Shown: positions 1 through 10,526 of the stretch, piece by piece
Layout of the letters: the number at the start of each line of letters is the position of its first letter
How positions within the stretch are numbered: position 1 is the first letter of the stretch
From: Anastatus disparis
Taxonomy: Eukaryota; Arthropoda; Insecta; Hymenoptera; Eupelmidae
DNA: 64,000 bases
Assembly: GCA_017163975.1 (NCBI GenBank)
Contig: JAFFSR010000351.1
Span: 1,240,001 to 1,304,000 of the forward strand
Direction: 5' to 3'
Notes under the pieces: generated by a model
Seen by the model: the letters and a program-made list of their open reading frames with translations, nothing else
Database searches by the model: none
What the model was told of the DNA's origin: nothing
Program-made: the position numbers and the translations under genes

Positions 1-1064
1 ATAAGTAGGCAGGAAGCTATTGAAAATTGGTTTTCATAGTATAGTTTTTTTTACAGAGCCATTATAAAAATTTTAAAAAAATTTTCGAATTTTTATTTTT
101 TTTTGTATTTTACGTAAACTACTTGATGAATTTTTATTTGAAATTTGTATGGGAATTATTTGCAACTGCCAAAAGAAGGATGACTGTTAAAAACTGATTT
201 CCTTAGCGTAGTTTTAATTTTTTTAATTTTTTTAAAAAGTTTTCATTTTCCATTTTTTTTTCTTCTACTTAAGAGCATGACGAAGCTGCCCGCCTTCTAA
301 TAATATTTCCAATCTTAACTTATGAATAAACGATGTGTTTAATCGAGTTTTTTTGCTACAAAGAAAAAATTTCTAAGATTAAACTCTAGTGCGGACAACT
401 CAAGAAATCCACCAAAATATTATACTTACAAAGTTATAATAAAAACTTTCAATGTATCGTATTTTAAGGTTAGGTTTGTCGAGTTTGATATCTAATTTCC
501 AATCCAAGCTCATAAAAAAATAACAAGTCCAAATGATTTTTTATTTTAACAAAAATTATTGTATTAATATAGCTTTAGTGCGGACAAGTCCTTATATTTG
601 TTTAATTTATGAATTTAAAAAGATATTGATGAAATAAAAAAAGCAAAACTCGATTGCTACAACTCCGATATCCCGTTAAGCTACTCGATAGATTTGCTCT
701 AAACTGTGTACAAGTTATTTGCTACTGTCTTTATAAAACAAGCTTTTAAAAAATAATTTTCTTAGCGTAGTTTTTTTATCATTTTTTTTTATTTCTGATT
801 CAACGCTTTCACTAACTCTTTTCGTACGTCCTCACGTCCTCTTTGTCTTTCTATCTTAGATTGATCCTCATTTTCACCCTAATTTTATCCACCCCTCACT
901 TTCTTTTCCTATTTCCTAATCCCTCTCTCGCACTCACTAATTTTTCTTGAATAGAAATTATGTTTTTCACATTAAAATCACATTTAAAAAAAGAAAATCA
1001 AATCACTCTAACTTATTGAGCTCTATGAGAAAGCATTACGCCAAAGCGCTTGGCAGCGTTTTTT
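1..1064 (+). mobile_element. Helentron-like repeat, copy A (right part, cut by window edge)
   Basis: The sequence matches the right-hand part of the repeat at 19500-21276. It has degenerate ~166-bp units with the phrase 'actactcgatgaattt', a T-rich spacer, then a terminal block with 'ctctatgagaaagcatt' and the small hairpin 'gccaaagcgcttggc' followed by 'agcgtttt' ending near 1064. No target duplication is visible. The copy is interrupted at 269-679 by a TTAA element. Its left part lies outside the window. Assignment to a Helitron/Helentron-type non-autonomous element is inference from T-tract insertion, end hairpins and lack of duplication. Confidence 0.6.
269..679 (+). mobile_element. 411-bp TTAA-flanked non-autonomous element, copy 1
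   Basis: The element is bounded by TTAA at 269-272 and 676-679. Its ends are imperfect inverted repeats: 'gagcatgacgaagctg' on the left, and the complement of the right end reads 'cgggatatcggagttg'. It sits inside copy A, where other copies have an uninterrupted 'ctacgtaaactactcg', so the empty site is known and supports a TTAA duplication. TTAA duplication is typical of piggyBac-type transposition. No coding capacity. Confidence 0.75.
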
Positions 1065-2321
1065 GGTTGTTAATTGAATACAAAATTTAAATAATAGGGT
1101 AAATGTGGGTATTACAGCGGAATCGACGTATGATGAACTTTAAACTTATAAATTAAATCTTATGGATAAAGAAAACTTATCACTTTCATTTTTAATAAAA
1201 TATTTAAACATTAATTTATTAGAAAAAAATTATTTTAGCATTAATAATAGAATTAAAAATAAGAAAAAACGAATTTAAAATAAAGTTGATTTGCAGATAT
1301 TACTGCAGCCGTGTATCTAATGATGCGTGCCAGTTACTACTGAAGCTCTACTTAATTTTTGCACTTTTTTTTCTTCACTGAACTCTTATTCATAATTTCT
1401 TAACTAAAACTTAAGGACGTTTCCCTGTCATGATTATTTTTCAGTAGTAATCTAAATTATCCACATTTAGTTGAAAATTCGCAACATTATTCATTTTTTG
1501 CTTCACGATGTAAACATATTTTATAGGCTATAGATATTTATACACTATCACCGTATATGGGGATATCTAATTAGGTGATAATTAAGGTGAAAATTACACT
1601 TACATTAAAAATAGTCAAACAGCTACCTAAAGAGGAGCACATGTACCAGAGTTCAGAGTAGGCTTGAACTGTTGTTTTTACCATATTCATTATGCTCAGA
1701 AAATTTGAGAATGATCGAAAGAATAGTACTTTTTTATAGCTCAAGAAACACACGTAGAAAAATATAAAAAAAGTATCATTTTTGACGTATAAAATTATGT
1801 ACCGTAAGTACCAATTTTACAATCGATACCAAAATTTAATCACATATTCTAATACAAAAAACGAGTAATTTAAGCCCTTATTGAAGTGTGTGCCACTCCA
1901 GAAACTTGTATTATAGACTTTTCAATTGTTGTCAGGTCGACATCTCAAAATTAAAAAGTTCCATAGATATGCCCATATATCCGATTCATGTGTAATGTTT
2001 CATAAATTTTTATAAATACTAGGGGGCATGCCCCCTGCGCGCAAGTGCGCCAACCTCCATCTTGCTTTTATAATTTTAAAAAAATATCCAAGAATTCGCA
2101 ATTTTGAAATATATAGAAATATAATTGTAATAATCTTACCATGATTCAGCTAAGTAGATACAGGCAGACAGTGAATAAGTATACTTGATTTAATAATTTA
2201 ATTATAGAGATTTTATTTGATACTTTTATAATGAACTGAATATAGTGATAGTTTTATATTTGATAGTTTTATAATGAACTAAAAATGGAAAGCAGTAATA
2301 GATATTTGAAACATTTTTGGA
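1065..2321. other. Gene-free AT-rich stretch
   Basis: I find no supportable gene here. Features seen are a possible terminal repeat (near 1095, 'gtaaatgtgggtatta') that is mirrored near 5490, and a possible Helitron 3' end at 2019-2047. Confidence 0.5.
2019..2047 (-). mobile_element. Possible Helitron 3' terminus
   Basis: On the minus strand the sequence ends with a GC-rich hairpin 'gggggcatgccccc' whose last base begins CTAG, followed by T. Helitrons end in CTRR after a hairpin and insert between A and T. The hairpin normally lies about 10 bases before CTRR, and here it abuts it. The other end was not found, so this is tentative. Confidence 0.3.
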
Positions 2322-2732
2322 TTAACGGGATGTCGGAACTGCAGCAATCGAGTTTTGCTTTTTTTATTTTATCAATATCTTTTCAAATTCATAAACTAGA
2401 CAAATATAATGACTTGTCCGCACTAAAGCTATGCTAAACCAATAATTTTTATTAAAATAAAAAATCATTTGGACTTGTTATTTTTTTATGAACTTGGAAT
2501 GGAAAATAGATGTCAAGCTCGACAAACCTAACCTTAAAATACGATACGTTGAAAGTTTTTATTATAACTTTTCATGTATAGTTTTCTGATGGATTTCTTG
2601 AGTTGTCCGCACTAGAGTTTTATCTTACCAATTTTTTCTTTGTAGCAAAAAAACTCCATTAAACGCATCGTTTATTAATAAGTTAGGAATGCAAATATTA
2701 TTAGAAGGCAGACAGCTCCGTCATGCTCTTAA
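2322..2732 (-). mobile_element. 411-bp TTAA-flanked element, copy 2
   Basis: This is the same element as at 269-679 in reverse orientation: 'ttaacgggatgtcggaactg' on the left and 'cgtcatgctcttaag' on the right. The length is identical (411 bp including both TTAA). It is non-coding. Confidence 0.75.
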
Positions 2733-3059
2733 GAATAAAAATTTGGAAAACTGTAATGTCGGTGTTTTTTTACAAAATTAAATAAAAATTTAATTCAATT
2801 TATAAAGACTATATTTAAGTGTTAGATATTGATTTTGACTTAACAAAATTTAAATCTTATCATTTGATTATTAAACTTCAATTTAGCTTTTTCAAAATGA
2901 TATTTTCAATCCTATACCTTAAATAAAATCATAAAATTAATAATTATTCATATGATTAAACTTCACGATTATTACAGGATAATTAGCTAATTGTGAAAAA
3001 AATATTGCTACCCATTTTTCATCTATTATAAATCTTAAACTTATATGTTATCATATATC

Positions 3060-3995
3060 GTTATATACAAAACTTAAAATTAGCTGTTACCAAGTTGACT
3101 ACAAGCTTGAAATCAGCTAATTTTCAGTTATTTTAAAGCTCAAATATAGCTTAATTTAGTTATTTCCTAGCTAATTACAAGCTTAAATCCAGCTAAATTT
3201 AACGTTGTAATGTAGGTCCAAAAATGAGGGGTACATTTCTGACGATAACAGCGATGACAGTGGCGATATACTTTCAATAGTATATCGCCGAATAGAGAGT
3301 ATATAATATAAATAGATCTAAAACACAGCTAAAATTCAGTTAAAAACAAATCAATATTTAAAATTGCTTAAAATTACTATAAATTTTAGTTAACTGTTAG
3401 CTAAATTTCAGCTGATTTCCATCTAAATTTTGCATGAATTTAGCAAATTTTAACATTAAATTCAGCTAACTTTTGATTTAATGTAGCTAACTTTTATGTA
3501 ATTTTATCTGACTTCAGCTAACTTTAAGCTAACTTTTAGCTAATTTTTAACTAACTTTTAGCAAAATTTCAGTTAGATTCTAGCTAAATTCTAGCTAACC
3601 AAGGATAAATCGAATTCTTACACACAGTGGCAACGGCGGCGGCGGAATCTTTTATAATATAGAGAGATATAGCTAGATTTTAGCTAAATTACAGCTAAAT
3701 ATATCTAAATTTTAGCCAACTTTTAGCTGATTTTCAGCTATCTTTTAGCTAACTTCTAACTAACTAATAGGTAACTTCTTGCTGACTTTTAGCTTGCTTT
3801 TAGCTAAATTATAGCTAAATTCATCAAAATTTAAGCTGACTTTTAGCTGATTTTAGCTGAATTTTAAATAATAATTAGTAGCCAAAAATGAGCGGCGTAT
3901 TTCAGACGGCGACAGCGTTGACAGCGTCAACAGCGCCAACAGCGGTGACAGCGCCGACACCGGCGATATATTTTTAATAATATAGAGAGAAAAAC
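3060..3995. repeat. AGCTAA-rich satellite-like array with three GC-rich blocks
   Basis: Dense repeats of words such as 'agctaaatttagctaa' and 'acttttagcta' alternate with GC-rich blocks ending near 3298, 3665 and 3990. The first and third blocks start 'aaaaatgag', carry 'gacagcg'-type repeats, and the blocks end in 'tatagagag'. The larger period is therefore about 325-370 bp in about three units. No coding sequence is apparent. Confidence 0.6.
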
Positions 3996-4549
3996 GTTAC
4001 ATTTTTTATAATGAAATAAATGCTTACCCTGTTAAATGATTTCAGAATAATTAAAATACTTTTATTTTTGTTCATAAATTATTATTTAGAATATAAAATT
4101 CTATATAATCTACATTTTGGAAATGTCCCCGAATACAGAAAACAACGTTGCCAAGTTAATCTTAAATGTATTATTTTGACAATGTTTTATTGAATATTTT
4201 AATGAAAAACCTCATAGCATAAGTTGAAACTTTGAGGGTTGAATCATCAAATTTTTTTTTATTTACTATCAAAAGATTGTTTAAATGTGTCACTTTTAAG
4301 AAGTTTTATTGATGATATCAAACGTGGTTCCATATAACCACGTGTTAAACCTCCTATTTTTTTCCTTATATTTTTCAGTTATTAGTATTATAAGGTATGT
4401 CGAAAAAACGCGTGAGTTCAAAATACACTAAACTATCATAATTTCAATTTTCAGCAATTTCTGTCATTATTTTATTTAACGGGGCAACGTTCTTAAAACT
4501 ATTTAATATATTTTAGGATTTCTCAGCTCGTTTTGACACTTCGAGGTTA

Positions 4550-5031
4550 CACAGTAAAAAATTTTTTGGAACTTTACATCGCTGAGCATGGTAAGTATCG
4601 GGACCCTTGCTGAGCGTGTTAAATACACATGAAAACCGGTAAAATTACAGAATCCATCGTTTCTAACCTACATTTGATATAATTTAATAAAAAATATAAG
4701 TTGAGCGTTTATTACTTATGACACTATGAAATTTAAAAAGATTATTTAATAACTTTATGTTAAACATCAATTAATAAGAATAAAATATTTCTTATTGTAT
4801 TTAAAATGTGTTTCTGTTGTCGCAAAAGTTCACGTGTGTCATGCATTTTTACCGGACAGCCATGTTGATACTGACTGTAACATTACACTGCTAAGCACGG
4901 GGAAAATACCACGATCATAGTAGGACCTATGCTCAGTAATGTAAAGTTACATAAAAATGTAACTTGACATCGCTAAAACATGTAATTATGTACAGGAAAC
5001 TGGTATAGTTACCATAAAATTTTTTACTGTG
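4550..5031. mobile_element. 482-bp MITE with TA target duplication
   Basis: Inverted ends are 'cacagtaaaaaattttttgg' on the left and 'aaaattttttactgtg' on the right, flanked by TA at 4548-4549 and 5032-5033. The TA duplication suggests a Tc1/mariner-type source. No open frame. Confidence 0.7.
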
Positions 5032-5547
5032 TAGGTTAACCATTTGTTATAATAATAAAAGGATGCCGCAGTAATTCATATTTGGTGATTTTAATGACGC
5101 AAAATAACGCTCAGGTGTAAAATTGAAATATTAAATATGTGCTAAGTGAAATTTCCAAAAAATTTATAGCACGCAAAAATCTATTTTATTAAATAATGAT
5201 CTTATTTTACATAAATAAGAATAAAAACAAAAAATATATTGTCAAATTTAGGACGTAATCGCGATTTTACGAAATTCATCAAGATTTTGGAACAGTTCAA
5301 TTTCAAATAACCAATATTTAATATTTTTATTTTTTTTTTGTGAGATGTATTTTTAACATATTAAATAATTAAAAAATACTTATAATATTTGATTATGGAT
5401 TCAAATATTATTTATGGACTCAGAAAATATTATTTTTCCGAATTTTATATAAAAAAAAGTAACTGGCACCTCCGTAGCAATACCCACATCTACTCTACAA
5501 CTAGAAATTGTATTAATTTTTAATTATACTGTTTTTGCATTGATTTA

Positions 5548-5772
5548 CCGAAAAGTACGTAGTTTCTGATCAGGGCGTAATTTCTGATCATTATTGATTG
5601 AAAATCATAATTTATAAGAATTTAGTAAGAAAATTTTTTCAAATTTATATGAAAAAATAGATTAAGAGTAAGAACTGCTCCGTTTATGTAAAAAAATAGA
5701 CCTTCACTTCTTCACATGTAAATATGTGATCAGAAAATCCTCGAAGGTGATAAGAAATTACGTACTTTACGG
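5548..5772. mobile_element. 225-bp palindromic MITE with TA duplication
   Basis: Ends 'ccgaaaagtacgtagtttct' and 'gaaattacgtactttacgg' form long inverted repeats around two internal 'tgatcag' motifs. TA flanks both sides (5546-5547 and 5773-5774). Probably Tc1/mariner-mobilised. Confidence 0.65.
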
Positions 5773-7654
5773 TAACATGATTTAAATAAAAATGAATATC
5801 AATTACGTAAAAAAAAAACATAATTTACTAAAAAAAAATTAACATGTTTAGTATAAATCATTACAAAAACGCTGCCAAGAGTTTTGGCGCAATGTTTTTT
5901 CATAGGGCTCAATAATTTAAAGTTATTTTATTTTATTTTTTTAAATATGATTTCAATGTAAAAAACATAATTTCTATTCAAGAAAAATTAAGGAGGAAAA
6001 GAAAGAGTGAGCGTAAGTGCGAGAGAGTGATTAGAAAATAGGAAGAGAAAGAGATAGATAAATGAAAATAGTGTAAAAATGAATATCAGGGTAAGATAGA
6101 AGGAAAGAGAGGAAGTGAGGAAGAATTTTTCGAATACTTTTTTGACTTTGTTTGTTCATGGCTTAAACAAATGAAAAATTTTAATTGTATGGACTTTAAT
6201 ATTAATTATATGTAAATTTAAAAAAGTATTCGAGAGTACTTTTTCGAATACTTTTGAATATTTGAAAAAGTATTCTCAAATACTTTCGAATATTTTACTC
6301 TTTTATTACAACTTACTTTGCTAGTACTTTTTTAATTTAACTTTTTTTGTATTGGGAGTCGACATGGGGGTATGACCAATATATGCAGTCAACGAATATG
6401 GCGCCGATAGGCATGTTCTTAATATTATAAAGATAAGCGAAAAGTTATTTTTCATCAAAAATATTTTTGAATATAAATCAAATTTGTAATTATCTAGGTA
6501 CAAATCCTGTATAAAGAAAATTTATTGAGGGGGAGCAAGTGGTAAAAGCTGGACACATCATTAAATGTAGTAAAAACATCATTAATAATGAACAAGTATT
6601 GTTTATGGCATCGAAACCATATGCAAACGGTAAACATCAATATGCGTAGAATACTTTTACTATTTAGCAGCAGACGGCGTTACTTAAAATGTCGAATCCC
6701 AATTAAAAACATGAAGGTAAAAAAAATTTACCTCAAAAAAGTCACTTTAAAAAAGTATTCAAGAAAGTATTTGTCAAATACTTTTTGAAATACATTTTCA
6801 AAATTGGCATATATACACACACATGCATACGCACACGCACACATACACACACACACACTTACTGACATACAGACATACACAGTGCCGGATTTACCTATGG
6901 GCACTTGGGGCACAGGCCCCAGGGCCTCCACCAGTCAAGGGCCCCCACAAAATATATCTGTTTTTTTAATACTTTAAATCTACTATTCGTGAATTATTTT
7001 ATATGTTTATTAAAGATTTTACTGGTTTTTCGAACAAATCTCAAAGGAAAATTATTTTAAAATTATTTTAAAATTATTAATTGTTGCCTTGTTAACTAGA
7101 GAAAGTATCGCATCTTGCAAGCAACATTTACAATCTATAATGATACGTATAACCATTTCCTTGACTAAAATGTACCGTTTGGTACTAGTATATTTTGATT
7201 ATAACATCTAATGTGTTTAAGATAGAGCTGTCTATATCTTACTGATGATGAGCTAACAGACAGTCTCGTGCTCGAAACATATCTTTTCGAAGTTAGTTTT
7301 TTTCTTCTCTGGTTTTGATTCAGTTCTGTAAAAAAAACAGAATAGTTATTATATCAGGAGATTCTTTAAAAATAATTTTTCTTCGAGATTTGTTCGTAAA
7401 ATCTTTAATAAATATCTGATTTTGTCTTTACTTATTGAATTTAAAGATTAAAACTTTTGAGAATAGCATATGCTACACTAAAAAATTACTAAAAATGAGA
7501 ATACCTATATAAAAATTTATATGTATAACTTGTACCTTGTAAGAATATGTTTCACCTCATACTGATTTTTTATCATAGTTAAAATATTTCAGCAAATTTA
7601 CGTACATCAAATTAATAATTTTTAATTGGTTAAAGTTAAGAGTTATAAATAAAT

Positions 7655-7795
7655 AGTATATTATGCGTCAAGGCCGCAAAACGTATCATTCTTGGTGAGT
7701 GCATGCTGAGGGGCCGAGCGTAGCGAGGCCGCTCCAGCTGCACGAGCAAGAATGATACGTTTGTGGCCGTGACTGCATATACTATTTTTCGCCCG
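7655..7795. repeat. CpG-rich interrupted palindrome inside the hAT element
   Basis: 'ggccgcaaaacgtatcattc' is mirrored by 'gaatgatacgtttgtggcc' around a GC-rich loop containing 'gagcgtagcgagg'. A similar loop motif occurs in the element at 35562-36073. Function unknown. Confidence 0.5.
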
Positions 7796-7984
7796 AAGGC
7801 ATTTAAGCGGAAGCTGGGGCGGAGCCCACCATCTATAAAAAAATAATTGATAATTCTTAAAATATAAAAAAATTTATTAAAAAAATTCAATTATAAACAA
7901 TAAATAACTAATAATTCTTAAAATACAATAAAAAGATACAATAAAAAAAATTCGATTATAAAAACCACTAATAACTATTAAAAT

Positions 7985-8155
7985 CCCTGGTAGAAAATTA
8001 ACCATTTTTTGGTCATAATTGTTGAGTTAAGAATGTTAAAATGACACCTATCTAGAAATTCTGTTTGAAGTATTTCCAGAATTTCTAGATATGTGTCATT
8101 TTAACATGCTTAGCTCAACAATTATGACCAAAAAATGGTTAATTTTCTACCAGGG
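7985..8155. mobile_element. 171-bp near-perfect palindromic MITE (CCCTGGTAG ends)
   Basis: 'ccctggtagaaaattaacca' is exactly mirrored by 'tggttaattttctaccaggg', and the arms continue inward for about 70 bp. The flanks read AT on both sides. A shorter relative with the same ends is at 62328-62435. Inserted in the hAT element. Confidence 0.7.
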
Positions 8156-8593
8156 ATATAACATTGAATTTAAACAAAAATATAATAAAATATAAAATAA
8201 AGCTAAACTATAAAAATTATAATTAAAAAATATTATTTAAAAAAAGAAAAAAAAAGTTTAAAAAAAATAGAATAAAAAAAATTCGATTATAAAAACAACT
8301 AATAATTGTTAAAATATAATGTAAAAATTAAACAAAAATACAACAAAATATAAAACGAAGATAAACTATAAAAATTATAATTGAAAAATACTATCTAAAA
8401 AAGAAAAAAAAAAGTTTTATCACGCGAAACTTGTAACTATGTCTTTCTCTCGCTCTCTCCTTTTCTTTCATAATATACATGAAAATTGAGTCCACGTTAT
8501 TCGTTAACGCATATCCAGTATAGTATATGTAGGAAAAGGATAACGATATTGAGGAAAGCGAGCAGTTCATTTAGTTCTATTCCAAGAATCAGC

Positions 8594-8731
8594 AACGTCG
8601 AGAACGTTTTTCTACGAACTTTTATCAAAATAATACATTAAATATGCACATTTTTCTTCTTTAACGTCAAGAACGTTTTTCTGCGAACTTTTATTGAAAT
8701 AATACATTAAATATGCACATTTTTCTTCTGC
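8594..8731. repeat. Two-copy tandem repeat, ~69-bp unit
   Basis: The unit beginning 'aacgtcgagaacgttttt' and ending 'gcacatttttcttct' occurs twice in tandem with a few substitutions. It lies inside the hAT element. Confidence 0.65.
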
Positions 8732-9233
8732 GGCCTAGGACAAGAATACACTATTTTGTGCTCCGTATAGAGGACACAAAAATTTATTTTGCGGCCTGAG
8801 GACAAAAAATATTGTATTTAGTAACTAGTACAATTTATTTTCCAATTTTGAATTCCTTACATAGGGCCCCCACATCAATTGTGCCCCAGGGTCCAACAAA
8901 TCTAAATCCGGCACTGGACATACAGACATTTTCTGGTAACCTTTTTTTCGACTCCCTGAGTCTAAATATGCACAATTTAATGAAAAAATAGAAAAAAAAT
9001 TTTTTATTGATAAGGTACTGGAAACAATCACTGATCGGAGACCAAATAATGATAATTTTGTAAAAAAATTTATTTTAAAATAGTTTTAATATTTTTTTTT
9101 ATTAAAAAGAAATTATATTTAATACATAAAGCATTGATAAACTTATTTCAAAAGTTTTTTTGTTCACTCAGTTTGTCAAATTTAAAAAACAAATTCATGA
9201 GAATACGTTACATGTGTTTGCACGAGCAACAGC

Positions 9234-9654
9234 TTAAGAGCATGACGAAGCTGCCCGCCTTCTAATAATATTTCCAATCCTAACTTATGAACAAACGATG
9301 CGTTTAATCGCGTTTTTTTACTACAAAGTAGAAATTTGTAAGATTAAACTCTAGTGCGGACAGCTCAAGAAATCTACCAAAATATTATACATACAAAGTT
9401 ATAATAAAAACTTTCAATGTATCGCATTTCAAGGTTAGGTTTGTCGAGTTTGATATCTAATTTCCAATTCAAGCCGATCCAAGCTCATAAAAAAATAACA
9501 AGTCCAAATGATTTTTTATTTTAACAGAAATTATTGTATTAATATAGCTTTAGTACGGACAGATCATTATATTTGTTTAATTTATGAATTTAAAAAGATG
9601 TTGATAAAATAAGAAAAGCAAAACTCGATTGCTGAAGCTCCGACATCCCGTTAA
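9234..9654 (+). mobile_element. 421-bp TTAA-flanked element, copy 3
   Basis: Same family and orientation as 269-679, bounded by TTAA at 9234-9237 and 9651-9654. It carries about 10 extra bases from a small internal duplication ('ccaattcaagccgatccaagc'). Confidence 0.75.
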
Positions 9655-9756
9655 GCAACGGCGGAAGAACAGTGAGTGGACTTAATGCATTTTTTCTTTG
9701 CTTTTGAGTGATATTTTCATTTAAGGGATTCTTTGTACATAATTTAAAGTATTAAA

Positions 9757-10040
9757 ATGGCAAAATTAAAAGAGGTAAGAATTTATTTATACAAATAAGC
9801 CTCATTTATTTTGATGATTATCAATTTGCTACTTAAATTATACAGGGAACCTATTATTGGTAATCGAAACTGTAATGATATTTTTAAGTTATTTTAAAAG
9901 AAATAACATTTTTATAAAGTTAAATTAATTATATTTATTGTTTCATTGTTTTTTTTAGAAAAAAAAAATTCAAAGAAAAATATATAATGATTCCGATATG
10001 GAAAAAGCTGTAAATGAGGTTAGGAGAGGACTGAAAGTAA
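9757..10040 (+). pseudogene. 5' part of a psq-type helix-turn-helix gene
   Basis: A start codon at 9757 opens a six-codon exon (9757-9774, MAKLKE) ending in a GTAAGA donor. An acceptor (poly-T then AG at 9957-9958) opens the second exon at 9959, in phase 0, reading KKKIQRKIYNDSDMEKAV and on to GLKV at 10039. This resembles the first helix of a psq/CENPB-type DNA-binding domain. The exon is then cut by the 10041-28457 element. The frame resumes at 28461 (VRQASKNYNVAYATLY), which supplies the expected turn and recognition helix. It may be host DNA or the start of an old pogo-type transposase. The split inactivates it unless the large element is removed. Confidence 0.55.
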
Positions 10041-10188
10041 TAGGCCAGTCAATATATCGAAAAAAAGTCTTATTTTGCCAAAATTAGTAACCGGCAACGA
10101 CCTATGTGATCATTTAAAAGATAGTCCATAGATGTTTACTTATATGTTTTGGACTAGCAACTATGATTTATTAATTAGTTATTAACAA

Positions 10189-10425
10189 CACTGTTAAAAA
10201 ATGCATGAAATTTGCTTCCAGTACATGCATTAATTTTCTAAAAATACGTTAAAATTACGGTAAAATGTATTAATTTTCATGCAAATCATCATTAAATTTT
10301 ATTTATTAAGATGAAATTTATTACTGATTTGCATGAAAATTAATACATTTTATCGTAATTTTAATATATTTTCCGAAAATTTAATGCATGTACTCAAAGC
10401 AAATTTCATGTATTTTTTAACAGTG
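10189..10425. mobile_element. 237-bp palindromic MITE (CACTGTTAAAAAATG ends)
   Basis: 'cactgttaaaaaatgcatga' is mirrored by 'catgtattttttaacagtg'. The arms extend most of the way to a short AT-rich centre. No coding sequence. The target duplication is unclear (AA possible). Confidence 0.65.
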
Positions 10426-10526
10426 AAATTAGTGCAAAAAAACGCGTTTTTTTTATTTTTTGCTAATAAAACGAAAACTATTTGACGAATCATTATGGTG
10501 TCAATAGGAAAGTTGTAGAGAATTAA

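Larger units (their letters stand above)
6880..8916. mobile_element. Non-autonomous hAT element, 8-bp target duplication
   Basis: The terminal inverted repeat 'cagtgccggattta' lies at both ends, followed by related GC-rich subterminal sequence ('gggcacttggggcac' left, 'gtgccccagggtcc' right). The 8-bp duplication GACATACA is perfect (6872-6879 and 8917-8924). The CAGTG start and 8-bp duplication are hallmarks of hAT elements. No transposase is present; the 84-codon frame at 7636-7890 resembles nothing I know. It hosts a CpG-rich palindrome, a MITE and a ~69-bp tandem duplication. Confidence 0.85.
5866..9030 (+). mobile_element. Helentron-like repeat, copy B (diverged, carries a hAT insertion)
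   Basis: The left end 'aaaacgctgccaagagtttt' and the following 250 bp are the reverse of 780-1064. The right end (8925-9030) matches the family's other terminus: 'cagacattttctgg', 'tcgactc', then a T-rich run. The (CA)n tract at 6812-6870 sits where other copies have (CA)n. It is split at 6880-8916 by the hAT element. Without that insert it is about 1.1 kb and lacks most 166-bp units. Confidence 0.55.
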
